Source: Paraburkholderia terricola (GTDB lineage Bacteria; Pseudomonadota; Gammaproteobacteria; Burkholderiales; Burkholderiaceae). Taken from it: a stretch of 64,000 nt of DNA. The notes beneath the pieces are model-generated. The model did no database searches and was not told the DNA's origin. It saw only the letters and a list, made by a program, of their open reading frames with translations. This document shows positions 1-6,794 of this stretch, piece after piece; position 1 is the first letter of the stretch, and each line of letters opens with the position of its first letter. The translations under genes were made by a program, and so were the position numbers. Location: NCBI RefSeq assembly GCF_900142195.1, contig NZ_FRAB01000020.1, forward strand, positions 1 to 64,000, given 5' to 3'.

Positions 1-80
1 GAGGTGTAGAGCACATCGGTCCATGTTGTATCGCTGTATCGGCAGGTCACGCTAACCCCTTGTGGATAACTGTTTTTCAT
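1..80 (-). CDS. Small phage-type protein, partial at left edge
   Basis: An ATG at 80 opens a minus-strand frame that stays open to the window edge (26 codons visible). It reads MKNSYPQGVSVTCRYSD and onward, a composition unlike a random shadow. It lies downstream of the cro-like gene on the same strand, where early phage genes are expected. There is no good ribosome site: a GAGG lies about 14 bases upstream. I do not recognise the product, and the call rests on composition and position only. Confidence 0.3.
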   Translation of the reverse strand, partial: MKNSYPQGVSVTCRYSDTTWTDVLYT

Positions 81-245
81 GCTGTTTACGCACGCCTCGT
101 TTTCATACGATTCATCCGTCAACAACGAGACGAGAAACAAAATGAGCAAAAAAACGAGCGCCCGCGATCATGCGAAAATGGCAAGCTTCCACACCGACCA
201 ACCACGCAATCGTGGCACTCGTGAACGAACAGATGCCGGAATGAT

Positions 246-398
246 TCACCCGATTGCCGCCTGTAGGGCGGCGATTGACGCGACCTTGCAAGAGGTAATC
301 GCGCTGCCGCCTTGCTCGGCACATGCACAAGAGACCATCTCGAACGAGCCGCCCATCTTCACGACCCAATCGCGGAGGACCGCTGCCGGTTTTTTCAT
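246..398 (-). CDS. Small hypothetical protein downstream of cro
   Basis: This is a 50-residue protein starting MKKPAAVLRDWVVKMGG. The ATG at 398 is preceded by AAGGA at a good distance, which picks this start over an in-frame ATG at 428. It lies on the same strand as the cro-like gene, about 145 bases downstream, so it is probably part of the lytic/early transcript. There is no recognisable domain, and its two cysteines are not in a metal-site pattern. Function unknown. Confidence 0.45.
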   Translation of the reverse strand: MKKPAAVLRDWVVKMGGSFEMVSCACAEQGGSAITSCKVASIAALQAAIG

Positions 399-542
399 TG
401 TTCGTTCCTTCGACGTCGAGGCGCGCAATGCGTAGAACTGTCGTCAATCGCGGAGCGAGCAGCCACTCTTTCCGGTGCAGAACGAAACGGGCGATTAGCC
501 AAGGCTTGCGGCAGCGTCGTGCTGAATGCGCTTTTCGAAAGT

Positions 543-740
543 TCATGGCAGCGGTGTTGGATCCGCGTCGCCCTCGGCCTTGCGAACTTCCGCCGGATTG
601 AGCGCACGAAACGCGACCATCCAGGATTCAGGGATGTGATTGCTGCTTGCCCATTGCGAGATGCGGCCTTTACTTAGCCCAGTTATGTCCATCACCCGGC
701 GTCGGCCGCCCATTGCCTCAATCACTTTGGTCGCGTTCAT
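543..740 (-). CDS. Cro-like helix-turn-helix regulator
   Basis: A 65-residue DNA-binding protein with a YdaS/Cro-type helix-turn-helix (residues about 4-35: KVIEAMGGRRRVMDITGLSK then GRISQWASSNHIPESW). It is divergent from the S24 repressor across a 73-base region of GTTTAG/CTAAAC operators, the usual lytic/lysogenic switch arrangement. A TATACT -10 box at 753-748 puts transcription start almost on the ATG at 740, so the message may be leaderless. A TTG six bases upstream is in frame but would lie before the predicted transcript start. By analogy it would repress the repressor promoter and commit to the lytic or excision state. Confidence 0.75.
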   Translation of the reverse strand: MNATKVIEAMGGRRRVMDITGLSKGRISQWASSNHIPESWMVAFRALNPAEVRKAEGDADPTPLP

Positions 741-747
741 GGGCAAC

Positions 748-777
748 AGTATAGAACGCTAAACTAAACCGTGACAA
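748..777 (-). promoter_or_regulatory. cro promoter with embedded GTTTAG operators
   Basis: On the minus strand: TTGTCA (777-772), an 18-base spacer (771-754), TATACT (753-748). Two overlapping GTTTAG elements (769-764 and 764-759) sit inside the spacer, so a bound repressor would block RNA polymerase. Seventeen bases of this promoter (764-748) recur exactly at 1568-1584 in front of the PRTRC operon. Confidence 0.7.
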
Positions 778-781
778 GCTT

Positions 782-803
782 TCTAAACCGAATATGGTTT
801 AGA
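782..803. promoter_or_regulatory. Palindromic operator TCTAAACC-N6-GGTTTAGA
   Basis: A perfect 8-base inverted repeat (782-789 and 796-803) with a six-base spacer lies between the divergent cro and repressor genes. It contains the same GTTTAG core found in the cro and PRTRC promoters. It is the best candidate for the main repressor operator. It also overlaps a possible repressor promoter (GTGACA at 771-776, TATGGT at 793-798), which would allow autoregulation. Confidence 0.65.
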
Positions 804-813
804 TTCTTAAACT

Positions 814-1482
814 ATGACGCTCAGTGAACGTATCCAAACTATCCTTGACGAAACCGGCGTAGACAGCGTCACGCTCGGCCATCATGCTGGTGTCTCAAAG
901 GGCACCGTAAGCCAGTGGCTATCCGGTCAAATCAAGTCCATTAAGCTCGAGTACGCGGTCGGCATCCAAAACGCGCTCGGCTATAACCCGGTATGGATCG
1001 TCATGGGCAAAGGAAACAAGAAAACTCCGGGGATTGAGCACAATGAGATTGAATGGAACCCGTTACCAGTTGCCCCTAGTCGTTCCATCCCGGTACTAGG
1101 CATGGCGCAGCTCGGAGATAACGGATACTGGGCCGATATCGAATATCCCGTCGGACAAGGCGACGGTTTTGTTGACTTCCCGTCGTCGGATCCAGATGCA
1201 TACGCGCTGAAGTGCACCGGAGACTCGATGCGGCCGCGCATTAAAGACGGCGAATACGTGATCATCGAGCCGAACAGGGTTGTCGAACCTGGCGATGAGG
1301 TTCTTGTGAAAGCAACCGATGGTCGGGTGATGATCAAGGAATTGGCCTACTCGCGGGCAGGTCGCGTACACCTGCTCTCGACAAACGAAGCACATGCCAC
1401 GATCGCCATTCCGAAAGAGAACATTAGCAAGATGCATTATGTCGGGGCGATTGTGAAAAAATCGTCGTGGAGACCTGGATAA
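814..1482 (+). CDS. C1-type repressor, S24 (LexA-like) peptidase family
   Basis: A 222-residue lysogeny repressor. The N-terminal helix-turn-helix (about 1-60: HHAGVSKGTVSQWLSG) binds operators. The C-terminal S24 fold (about 90-215) carries the Ser/Lys dyad: Ser138 in TGDSM and Lys175 in VMIKEL. Such repressors are lost when RecA-ssDNA forms, so the element is probably SOS-responsive. The expected cleavage segment reads MAQLGDNGYW rather than a clean Ala-Gly, so self-cleavage is plausible but unproven. No ribosome site precedes the ATG; a leaderless or very short-leader message is likely, as for lambda cI from PRM. A terminator follows at once. Confidence 0.88.
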   Translation: MTLSERIQTILDETGVDSVTLGHHAGVSKGTVSQWLSGQIKSIKLEYAVGIQNALGYNPVWIVMGKGNKKTPGIEHNEIEWNPLPVAPSRSIPVLGMAQLGDNGYWADIEYPVGQGDGFVDFPSSDPDAYALKCTGDSMRPRIKDGEYVIIEPNRVVEPGDEVLVKATDGRVMIKELAYSRAGRVHLLSTNEAHATIAIPKENISKMHYVGAIVKKSSWRPG

Positions 1483-1499
1483 GGCTCCCCGCGTACCCG

Positions 1500-1525
1500 A
1501 AGCCCGCGCTAAGCGGGTTTTTTTT
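1500..1525 (+). terminator. Intrinsic terminator after the repressor
   Basis: Stem CCCGC (1503-1507) and GCGGG (1513-1517), followed by eight T residues (1518-1525). It isolates repressor transcription from the PRTRC operon promoter about 30 bases further on. Confidence 0.8.
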
Positions 1526-1543
1526 CGTGCAGCGTACTGAACA

Positions 1544-1584
1544 GTTTAGATTACTTGACTGACTGAAGTTTAGCGTTCTATACT
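1544..1584 (+). promoter_or_regulatory. PRTRC operon promoter with repressor half-sites
   Basis: TTGACT (1555-1560), 18-base spacer, TATACT (1579-1584), giving transcription from about 1591. GTTTAG occurs at 1544-1549 and again within the spacer at 1568-1573. The stretch 1568-1584 is identical over 17 bases to the cro promoter. The inference is that the S24 repressor and Cro control the operon starting at 1613. Confidence 0.72.
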
Positions 1585-1612
1585 TCATCACGTTTTCCAT
1601 CGGAGGAACGTG

Positions 1613-1774
1613 ATGAACAGCTACCGCTGCTACTACCTGATGAAAGGCGAAGAGCCGAGCCCGCTCTCTTCCTTTATCCAGATCCAGGCCCCTGACGCCG
1701 TCAGCGCGGCTCAACAGGCAATGCACGTCACTGGCTGCGTCGCCGTGACTGACGTCGTTCGTGTGCCAGGCTGA
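1613..1774 (+). CDS. Small hypothetical protein, first gene of PRTRC operon
   Basis: A 53-residue protein (MNSYRCYYLMKGEEPSPLSS onward, ending VRVPG) with a strong GGAGGA site at 1602-1607. It is the first gene behind the repressor-controlled promoter. Size and place fit the short uncharacterised proteins found next to C1 in Burkholderia prophages. No domain recognised. It has two cysteines (residues 6 and 41) and no membrane segment. Confidence 0.6.
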   Translation: MNSYRCYYLMKGEEPSPLSSFIQIQAPDAVSAAQQAMHVTGCVAVTDVVRVPG

Positions 1775-1777
1775 GCT

Positions 1778-1930
1778 ATGACGCGCGCACGCTCGAACAA
1801 TCAGCAGAAGACCTTGCCGATTTGGGCGATTTGGATCATCGCTGCGCTCGCCAGTTTCGCTCTGGCCGCCGTCAATTCGGAAGGTGACGTCGCCTCGACG
1901 GCGCGTTTCGTATCGGCGCACCGGACCTGA
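1778..1930 (+). CDS. Small single-pass membrane protein
   Basis: A 50-residue protein whose ATG lies three bases after the previous stop. Residues about 13-32 (LPIWAIWIIAALASFALAAV) form one clear transmembrane helix after a short basic N-terminus (MTRARSNNQQK), with a polar tail after it. It could be a phage membrane peptide (superinfection exclusion or lysogenic conversion), but no family is recognised. Confidence 0.55.
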   Translation: MTRARSNNQQKTLPIWAIWIIAALASFALAAVNSEGDVASTARFVSAHRT

Positions 1931-1938
1931 GGCGAGCG

Positions 1939-2145
1939 ATGGATAAGAGTTCGCTGCCCCGTCACTTGCTGCGCGTCGAATGGCAACTGCTGCATATGGT
2001 CGGCAGCTTCGACTCCGCCATCCAGAAGCCCGAGGTACGCCGCACGCTCGAGTCCTCTGCGCGCGCCCGCGAACTGCGGGAGGAAAAACGCGCACGTGAA
2101 CGCGGTGACGTGAAGCGTCGCGCAAGTGGCGACTACGACGACTGA
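1939..2145 (+). CDS. Small charged hypothetical protein
   Basis: A 68-residue protein (MDKSSLPRHLLRVEWQLLHM onward). The second half is an Arg/Glu-rich predicted helix (residues about 36-62). GAGG eight bases upstream supports the start. It sits eight bases after the membrane-protein gene in the same operon. No known family. Confidence 0.5.
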   Translation: MDKSSLPRHLLRVEWQLLHMVGSFDSAIQKPEVRRTLESSARARELREEKRARERGDVKRRASGDYDD

Positions 2146-2147
2146 CC

Positions 2148-2438
2148 ATGACTCGATATCACGTCCGTTGTCGCCACTGCGCGACTCGCCGCTGTCTGCG
2201 CAAACACCCCGACCAGTTCGCCCGTTTGCCGCGCTGCTCCGTTTGTGGCCGGCGCACCTACCGGCTCGACCGCTGGATGAACCGGCGCGATACGACGAAG
2301 ACGCGGTGCGATTGCGAGGGTTACTGGTTTCCGCATCGCCAGAGCTCTCTTTTCTGCTGGTATCGCAGCGACGGCACCGGCCGCTTCCCCGGCGACACAG
2401 ACTTCGCCGACCGCAACTACGACGGCCTCGCGGCCTGA
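2148..2438 (+). CDS. Cysteine-rich zinc-ribbon-like protein
   Basis: A 96-residue protein starting two bases after the previous stop. It has paired cysteines: CRHC near residue 8, CSVCG near residue 31 and CDC near residue 54, consistent with one or two zinc knuckles. Many aromatic and basic residues follow (CEGYWFPHR). Likely a nucleic-acid or protein-binding adaptor, but the exact role is unknown. Confidence 0.6.
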   Translation: MTRYHVRCRHCATRRCLRKHPDQFARLPRCSVCGRRTYRLDRWMNRRDTTKTRCDCEGYWFPHRQSSLFCWYRSDGTGRFPGDTDFADRNYDGLAA

Positions 2439-2447
2439 TGACCAACC

Positions 2448-2681
2448 ATGGCAAACATATCGCAACTCGCCGGCATGCTGCCGCGCGACCCCAGGTTTCG
2501 CGAGTGGCTGTCGGCGGCATCACAGGTCGAACAGCTAACGGCCGAAGAAGCGGCGGAAATCATCCGCGCCGTTTGCAGGATCGACAGTCGCCGGGCGCTA
2601 GCGACCGACAAGGCTGCGGCGGAACGCTTCCATAACCTTCTGCGCCGCCCGTTCGTCGAATGGCGCTTAAAGCAGCACTGA
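2448..2681 (+). CDS. Small helical hypothetical protein before PRTRC E
   Basis: A 77-residue, predicted all-helical protein (MANISQLAGMLPRDPRFREW onward). The DPRFREWL start and ITS acidic EEAAEII segment are typical of phage single-domain proteins often placed before recombination or PRTRC genes. There is no strong ribosome site; it is probably coupled to the upstream gene. Function unknown. Confidence 0.55.
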   Translation: MANISQLAGMLPRDPRFREWLSAASQVEQLTAEEAAEIIRAVCRIDSRRALATDKAAAERFHNLLRRPFVEWRLKQH

Positions 2682-2707
2682 CTCTCAACCTTTCCGGAGA
2701 TAGGCAA

Positions 2708-3259
2708 ATGTCCCTTTTTGCATCGCTGTATCCGCTTGCCCAGAAAACGACGCTCACGCTGCTGATTACAGCCGAAGGCGACCAGTTGCGTGTGAACGTC
2801 ACGCCACGCGCTAAGGATGACGCCAAAGGCGAAAAGACACTCTATCCGCTGTCGATCCTCGCAACTCCTGATGAGCTCGATCGCGATTTCGCCGAGGCTG
2901 TCGCGATCTACGAGCCGAGTACGCAATCGGTACTCGATCAGGCACGCGCAGCGAGCGCGGCCAACGGCGCCACGAAATCGACGCCCGCACTGCCGGCACC
3001 TACTGCGACCAGGGGCAAGCCGGGTCGCAAGGCGCGCAGCGAGTCGAACGGGAACGCCGACGTCAGGCAACCGCCTGCAACAAATGGCGCTAACGCCGAG
3101 GAGTTGCCACCGGTCGATCCGCGCCAGACCTCCATTCCCGGCATCGACAGTGACGCGGGCAGTGCAACGCCGCACCAGCCCGCAACCGGCGGCGCGGCCA
3201 CGGCTGCGGCCGAACCCACAAGCGCCGCGGCCGGCGCTGACGCAGTCGACCTTTTCTGA
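2708..3259 (+). CDS. PRTRC system protein E
   Basis: A 183-residue protein recognised as PRTRC protein E from its conserved N-terminal domain (about 1-80: SLFASLYPLAQKTTLTLLI, then YPLSILATPDELD). The rest is a low-complexity Ala/Pro/Gly-rich tail. GGAG before the ATG at 2708 decides the start; an in-frame ATG at 2660 overlaps the previous gene and lacks a site. The last residues, AVDLF, resemble a sliding-clamp-binding peptide (QL[SD]LF). E is one of the signature members of the ParB-related ThiF-related cassette of mobile elements; its molecular function is not established. Confidence 0.8.
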   Translation: MSLFASLYPLAQKTTLTLLITAEGDQLRVNVTPRAKDDAKGEKTLYPLSILATPDELDRDFAEAVAIYEPSTQSVLDQARAASAANGATKSTPALPAPTATRGKPGRKARSESNGNADVRQPPATNGANAEELPPVDPRQTSIPGIDSDAGSATPHQPATGGAATAAAEPTSAAAGADAVDLF

Positions 3260-3270
3260 GGAGCGGGCAG

Positions 3271-3657
3271 ATGCAAACCGAAGCACTCGCACGGGAATTT
3301 CGCTACAACGGCGCCAAGTTGACCGACCCCTCACCCGCGTTCACGCTCGCGCAGGTTCGCGACTTCTACGCGAACACCTATCCGGAAATCGTCAATGCCG
3401 AGATCGAAGGCCCCGACGTCATCGGCAACAGGAACGTGTTCACGTTCCGCCGCGCTGTCGGCACGAAAGGCGCGCCGGACGAGCAGCTGGACGTGCGCTC
3501 GAAAATCGGCATCCTCCTGGATTCGAGCAGGAATATGCCGCCGCCGATCCGCACATACGTGCAGGAACTCGACCGCTTTGCGAGCGCGCACGTATGTCCG
3601 CTTCTCGACGAAGAAATCGTATTCGTCGGCGCACTGTTCGCCCGGTACGCAGGGTAA
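3271..3657 (+). CDS. PRTRC system protein C, ubiquitin-like, with C-terminal extension
   Basis: A 128-residue protein. Residues 1-67 match PRTRC protein C (REFRYNG, LTDPSPAFTLAQVRDFYANT, VFTFRRAVGTKG), a family I recall as about 65-75 residues, ending near GTKG and related to prokaryotic ubiquitin-like (beta-grasp) proteins. Here the frame runs on for 61 more residues (68-128, ending FARYAG) that I do not recognise. If the core is a ubiquitin-like modifier, the GTKG glycine (residue 67) would have to be exposed by cleavage, and the JAMM peptidase two genes past F is a candidate. Twelve bases after E, same operon. Confidence 0.8.
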   Translation: MQTEALAREFRYNGAKLTDPSPAFTLAQVRDFYANTYPEIVNAEIEGPDVIGNRNVFTFRRAVGTKGAPDEQLDVRSKIGILLDSSRNMPPPIRTYVQELDRFASAHVCPLLDEEIVFVGALFARYAG

Positions 3658-3662
3658 CAGCC

Positions 3663-3845
3663 ATGACGCTTGAACAGTTGCGCCTCGAATTGCAGCGCGG
3701 CACGCTCGGCGGACCGGATATTCCGGCCATTACGAGCGATGCGCTCGGCGGCCAACTTGTCCGGAACCTGCGCGAGATCGTGACCGGCCGCAGCGCCGGC
3801 CCGCGACTCCAGGTGCCGCACGAACAGATGCCGGTGCTGCCATGA
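3663..3845 (+). CDS. Small hypothetical protein between PRTRC C and F
   Basis: A 60-residue protein (MTLEQLRLELQRGTLGGPDI onward) starting five bases after C and overlapping F by four bases (ATGA), so all three are translationally linked. It holds a short amphipathic helix, then a Gly/Pro-rich stretch. No family is recognised. The coupling suggests a small partner of C or F. Confidence 0.6.
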   Translation: MTLEQLRLELQRGTLGGPDIPAITSDALGGQLVRNLREIVTGRSAGPRLQVPHEQMPVLP

Positions 3846-4909
3846 GTTTCTCGGCTCTCGCCTTGCCGTCGCTCGACGGCATCCCGTCCCGGTACACGGT
3901 GCAGAGCGGTGACGCGTTCATACGCCCCTTCGCGCTCGCGCTGCTCGACAACGGCGTCATCACCGAAGCGGACCTCGCGCGCCGACCATCGTCGGAAATC
4001 GTGCTTTGCTCGAAAGCATTGACACGGAACTGGGGCGAAATCACTGGGCAACTGACCCGCTTCGACTGGAATCTTCGCATCGAACAGGACCAGCACCGCG
4101 CCCTCGACGGGTTTTATTGGCAAAGCTCGCGCGAGACCGATCCGGATGCCGTTTGGGCACTGATCGGCACGCAGCAAGGTCCGTTCAGTTGCGCGCAGGT
4201 ATGTGTGGGCCCCGCGATCGAATATCTCGAAAGTCTGCGCCGGGGACTTGGTCAAACCGTGCTAGCTGCGCTGTACGACGTGCTCGATCTGCTCCCGCTC
4301 GTGTGCACAACGCGTGTGGCCATCGGCATCGCCGAGTACACCTACTGGCAGGGCTACGACAACGAAGAAGATGCGATCGACGAAGCGATGGCGGTATATG
4401 GCGCCAGCTCGAAAGACGAGCTTCTCGCAAACAACGAGTTCGTCACGGCCAGGCAGATCTATGGCCGGATGCCGCGATGGGTTCGCCAGCCCAAACGCGC
4501 GCTTTCTCGCGCGCGGGTCGAGCGGGCCGCAAAGCCCGACGCATTTGCGCAGGCCGTCGTTAAGGCACTCGACGAATTGTGGCAGGTGCTGCAGTGGTGC
4601 GGCCCGTTTGCCGATCTTTCCTCGCCCGACGCTGGTGCCGAGCTTGTCGATTTCTCGTTGATAGTCCGCTGGTCGGAAGACGATTCGGTCGGCCGGATCA
4701 TCGGCGACTACGGTCACTACGCCGCCGAAGGCGACCACATCCCGGCGGCGTCCGTTACCGGCTTGCGCCTTTCTGACCGTTCGATTTCCACGTGGCTGCA
4801 GCAGATGCGGGCGACCGCGATGCTGGCGCGCGCCGCGGAACGCGTGCTCGATCTGCTCGGCTCAATGGAATTCGAACAGCAACAAACTCTTGTGCGGGTG
4901 TTCGCATGA
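3842..4909 (+). CDS. PRTRC system protein F
   Basis: A 355-residue protein assigned as PRTRC F from length, position between C and B, and motifs such as WALIGTQQGPFSC and EYTYWQGYDNEEDAI (about residues 160-180). It looks cytosolic and mixed alpha/beta, without membrane segments. No biochemical function is established for the family. The start and stop overlap the neighbouring genes by four bases (ATGA) at each end, so it is tightly coupled to the small upstream gene and to B. Confidence 0.78.
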   Translation: MSFSALALPSLDGIPSRYTVQSGDAFIRPFALALLDNGVITEADLARRPSSEIVLCSKALTRNWGEITGQLTRFDWNLRIEQDQHRALDGFYWQSSRETDPDAVWALIGTQQGPFSCAQVCVGPAIEYLESLRRGLGQTVLAALYDVLDLLPLVCTTRVAIGIAEYTYWQGYDNEEDAIDEAMAVYGASSKDELLANNEFVTARQIYGRMPRWVRQPKRALSRARVERAAKPDAFAQAVVKALDELWQVLQWCGPFADLSSPDAGAELVDFSLIVRWSEDDSVGRIIGDYGHYAAEGDHIPAASVTGLRLSDRSISTWLQQMRATAMLARAAERVLDLLGSMEFEQQQTLVRVFA

Positions 4910-5616
4910 ACGATGTCGCTATTCATCATCGCGGAAACGTTGACCTCGAGCTCGACGCCGCGCTGCTCTTTTACCGCTCAGCCAGCGGAGAGGTCTATGC
5001 GACCCAGCATGCAGCACGCGTCGTGAACGATCGACCTGTGCTGCTGCCGGGCGTGCCGATGACGCTCGAAAGTCTTGCGGATTTTGCGGAACTGGCGGCC
5101 AGGCGCACCACGTACCGCGGTTTCGTTCACGAGCGCGTTGTCTATTTCGCGCCGAATCTGCTCGCGTGGTGGGTGCCCGCCGGCAAACGTCGCGTCTGGT
5201 TTGAAGCTGATGGCAAGCTCGGCAACCGGTCCGGCGAATGCAACCACCCGCCACTGCTGTTCATCGTGAACAAGCGCAGCTGGTCTGTATTCGCACTGCG
5301 CAACGACGAGCGACCCGGGGCAGCTACGAAGCTGTATCGGGCGCCCTATTTCAACGTGTGGGAAACCGGACAGATCTGCACTGGCAATGTCGACACGCCC
5401 GATGCAATCAACAGCGACAGCATCAAGCCTTACGAAGATGCGTTCTTTCGCAGCCGGTTCACCCATGCGAACACCGACAGGCTGATTCGCAGACGCGGCG
5501 GTGCCGTGCGCCTGTGGCTGGACCTCCTCGACGGCGCCGAATTTCCCCTCCACCAGCTGGTTGACACGACACGCACGCTCGCGGATGTCGTCAGCACCCT
5601 TACCGAAAAGGATTGA
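4906..5616 (+). CDS. PRTRC system protein B (E2-like)
   Basis: A 236-residue protein. The ATG at 4906 overlaps the F stop (ATGA). PRTRC B belongs to the predicted prokaryotic E2-like group (Prok-E2_D). The conserved region is visible: HPPLLFIV at about 114-121, LYRAPYFNVWETGQICTGN at about 143-161, with Cys158 in the position expected for an E2-type thioester cysteine. It would accept a ubiquitin-like protein from the ThiF E1-like enzyme. That role is inferred from family and neighbours, not from experiment. Confidence 0.8.
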   Translation: MNDVAIHHRGNVDLELDAALLFYRSASGEVYATQHAARVVNDRPVLLPGVPMTLESLADFAELAARRTTYRGFVHERVVYFAPNLLAWWVPAGKRRVWFEADGKLGNRSGECNHPPLLFIVNKRSWSVFALRNDERPGAATKLYRAPYFNVWETGQICTGNVDTPDAINSDSIKPYEDAFFRSRFTHANTDRLIRRRGGAVRLWLDLLDGAEFPLHQLVDTTRTLADVVSTLTEKD

Positions 5617-5619
5617 ACC

Positions 5620-6411
5620 ATGGAAAAGTTGCTCACCGCGTTCCAGAGCGCAACGCAGGAAGGACTGAAAAACATCGCCGGCGCCCTCGAGAAATTCTCG
5701 CAAGGCGTTGCAGAAGAACTGGCCCGCGCGCGGCCGCGCGCGATCGCCGCGGACGGGAACGATGAAAACCTGCCGCTCGACGCCGCACTGTTCGACAGTG
5801 CGCCGACTGTCGCCGTGCCAAAGCATGCGAAGTTTGCTCCGCTGACGGATGTCGGTCACCGCTTTCTCATGACCGCGCAGGGCGTATTCATTGAAGTGCG
5901 CCGCCCCTGGCTGCATGTCATACAGCAACTTGCGAAACACAACGATGCGGGCCCGCGACCGCCCTACGGCGACGTTGAACCGACGATCGAACTCGCGTTC
6001 GGCCGTCTCGGCGCCGCGTTGCCATTCCTGCAGGCGTTCGCCGAGGAGGCGCGCGCGTCCCTGCCGAATGAACATGCCGCCTGGATTGTGTGGGACCAGC
6101 AAAAGCAGCAACTCGCATACAAGGCGCTGCACGTCTCGAACGCGACGCCCGGGTCGATCACCTTCGACCGGCCGCTGCTCGCGGCGCACGAGAGCCTTGC
6201 GATCGATATCCACAGTCACGGCGACGGTGCGGCGTACTTTAGCGCACAGGATGACGCCGACGATGCCGGCGAAGTGAAGATTTCGGGCGTACTCGGCGGC
6301 CTCGGCGAAGGCGGGGTTCCAAGCGTTGCATTCCGTCTGTGCGTGCTCGGCATGTTCGTGCCGCTGAAGGTTCCGTCCGACGCCATTTTCAAGGTCCCGG
6401 AGCCGGTGTGA
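5620..6411 (+). CDS. PRTRC system protein A (JAMM/MPN+ peptidase)
   Basis: A 263-residue protein. A helical N-terminus (about 1-45) precedes a JAB/MPN domain with the intact zinc motif H-x-H-x7-S-x2-D: His198, His200, Ser208, Asp211 (DIHSHGDGAAYFSAQDD). JAMM proteins are zinc isopeptidases that trim or remove ubiquitin-like proteins. In this operon it could mature protein C or reverse its attachment. It starts three bases after B. The motif is complete, so activity is expected. Confidence 0.85.
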   Translation: MEKLLTAFQSATQEGLKNIAGALEKFSQGVAEELARARPRAIAADGNDENLPLDAALFDSAPTVAVPKHAKFAPLTDVGHRFLMTAQGVFIEVRRPWLHVIQQLAKHNDAGPRPPYGDVEPTIELAFGRLGAALPFLQAFAEEARASLPNEHAAWIVWDQQKQQLAYKALHVSNATPGSITFDRPLLAAHESLAIDIHSHGDGAAYFSAQDDADDAGEVKISGVLGGLGEGGVPSVAFRLCVLGMFVPLKVPSDAIFKVPEPV

Positions 6412-6794
6412 ACGAACTGGACATCGCTCAATACGCGGCACGCGCCGCGAACTGGGAATCACGCCGCTACTTCGTGCGCGAGCTCGAGGTCGTGCATGTG
6501 CGCCCGCGCCACGTCGCCGACGCACCGTGGAGACTGTTCGCTCCGCTGCAGAGCGACTCGGACGCGGCAGAACTGGCAGCCGCGGCACGCATCGACGTCA
6601 GCCATCACGATGAGTATGTCGCCGCGATAGCGGGCGTTGGCTCGATGCGGATCTTCACGCATGACGACATCGACGTCGACAGGCTGTCCGACTGGGACTG
6701 CGCTGAGCGATGCCGCGCGATGCGCCGCGCGATTTCCGAATGCGCCGCGTTCATCGGGCGCGATCTCGGTCCCCTGTGGTGGAGAAAAGCATGA
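6408..6794 (+). CDS. Conserved hypothetical protein in PRTRC cassette
   Basis: A 128-residue protein beginning at a GTG that overlaps the stop of A (GTGA); its own stop overlaps the ThiF start (ATGA). Notable features are a Trp/Arg-rich start (ANWESRRYFVRELEVVHV) and a C-terminal Cys-containing helix (DWDCAERCRAMRRAISECAAF). No known family. Being sandwiched without gaps between the JAMM and E1-like genes, it is probably a dedicated component of this version of the system. Confidence 0.65.
   Translation: MNELDIAQYAARAANWESRRYFVRELEVVHVRPRHVADAPWRLFAPLQSDSDAAELAAAARIDVSHHDEYVAAIAGVGSMRIFTHDDIDVDRLSDWDCAERCRAMRRAISECAAFIGRDLGPLWWRKA

Noticed and set aside
61..70. Perfect DnaA box (TGTGGATAAC)
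   Set aside because: A single copy that also lies inside a plausible small coding frame. No cluster of boxes or AT-rich unwinding region is present, so it is not called an origin.
112..546. 144-codon minus-strand frame starting on the cro stop (ATGA)
   Set aside because: The overlap suggests coupling, but the product is Arg-rich shadow-like sequence and it conflicts with the smaller gene at 246-398, which has its own ribosome site.
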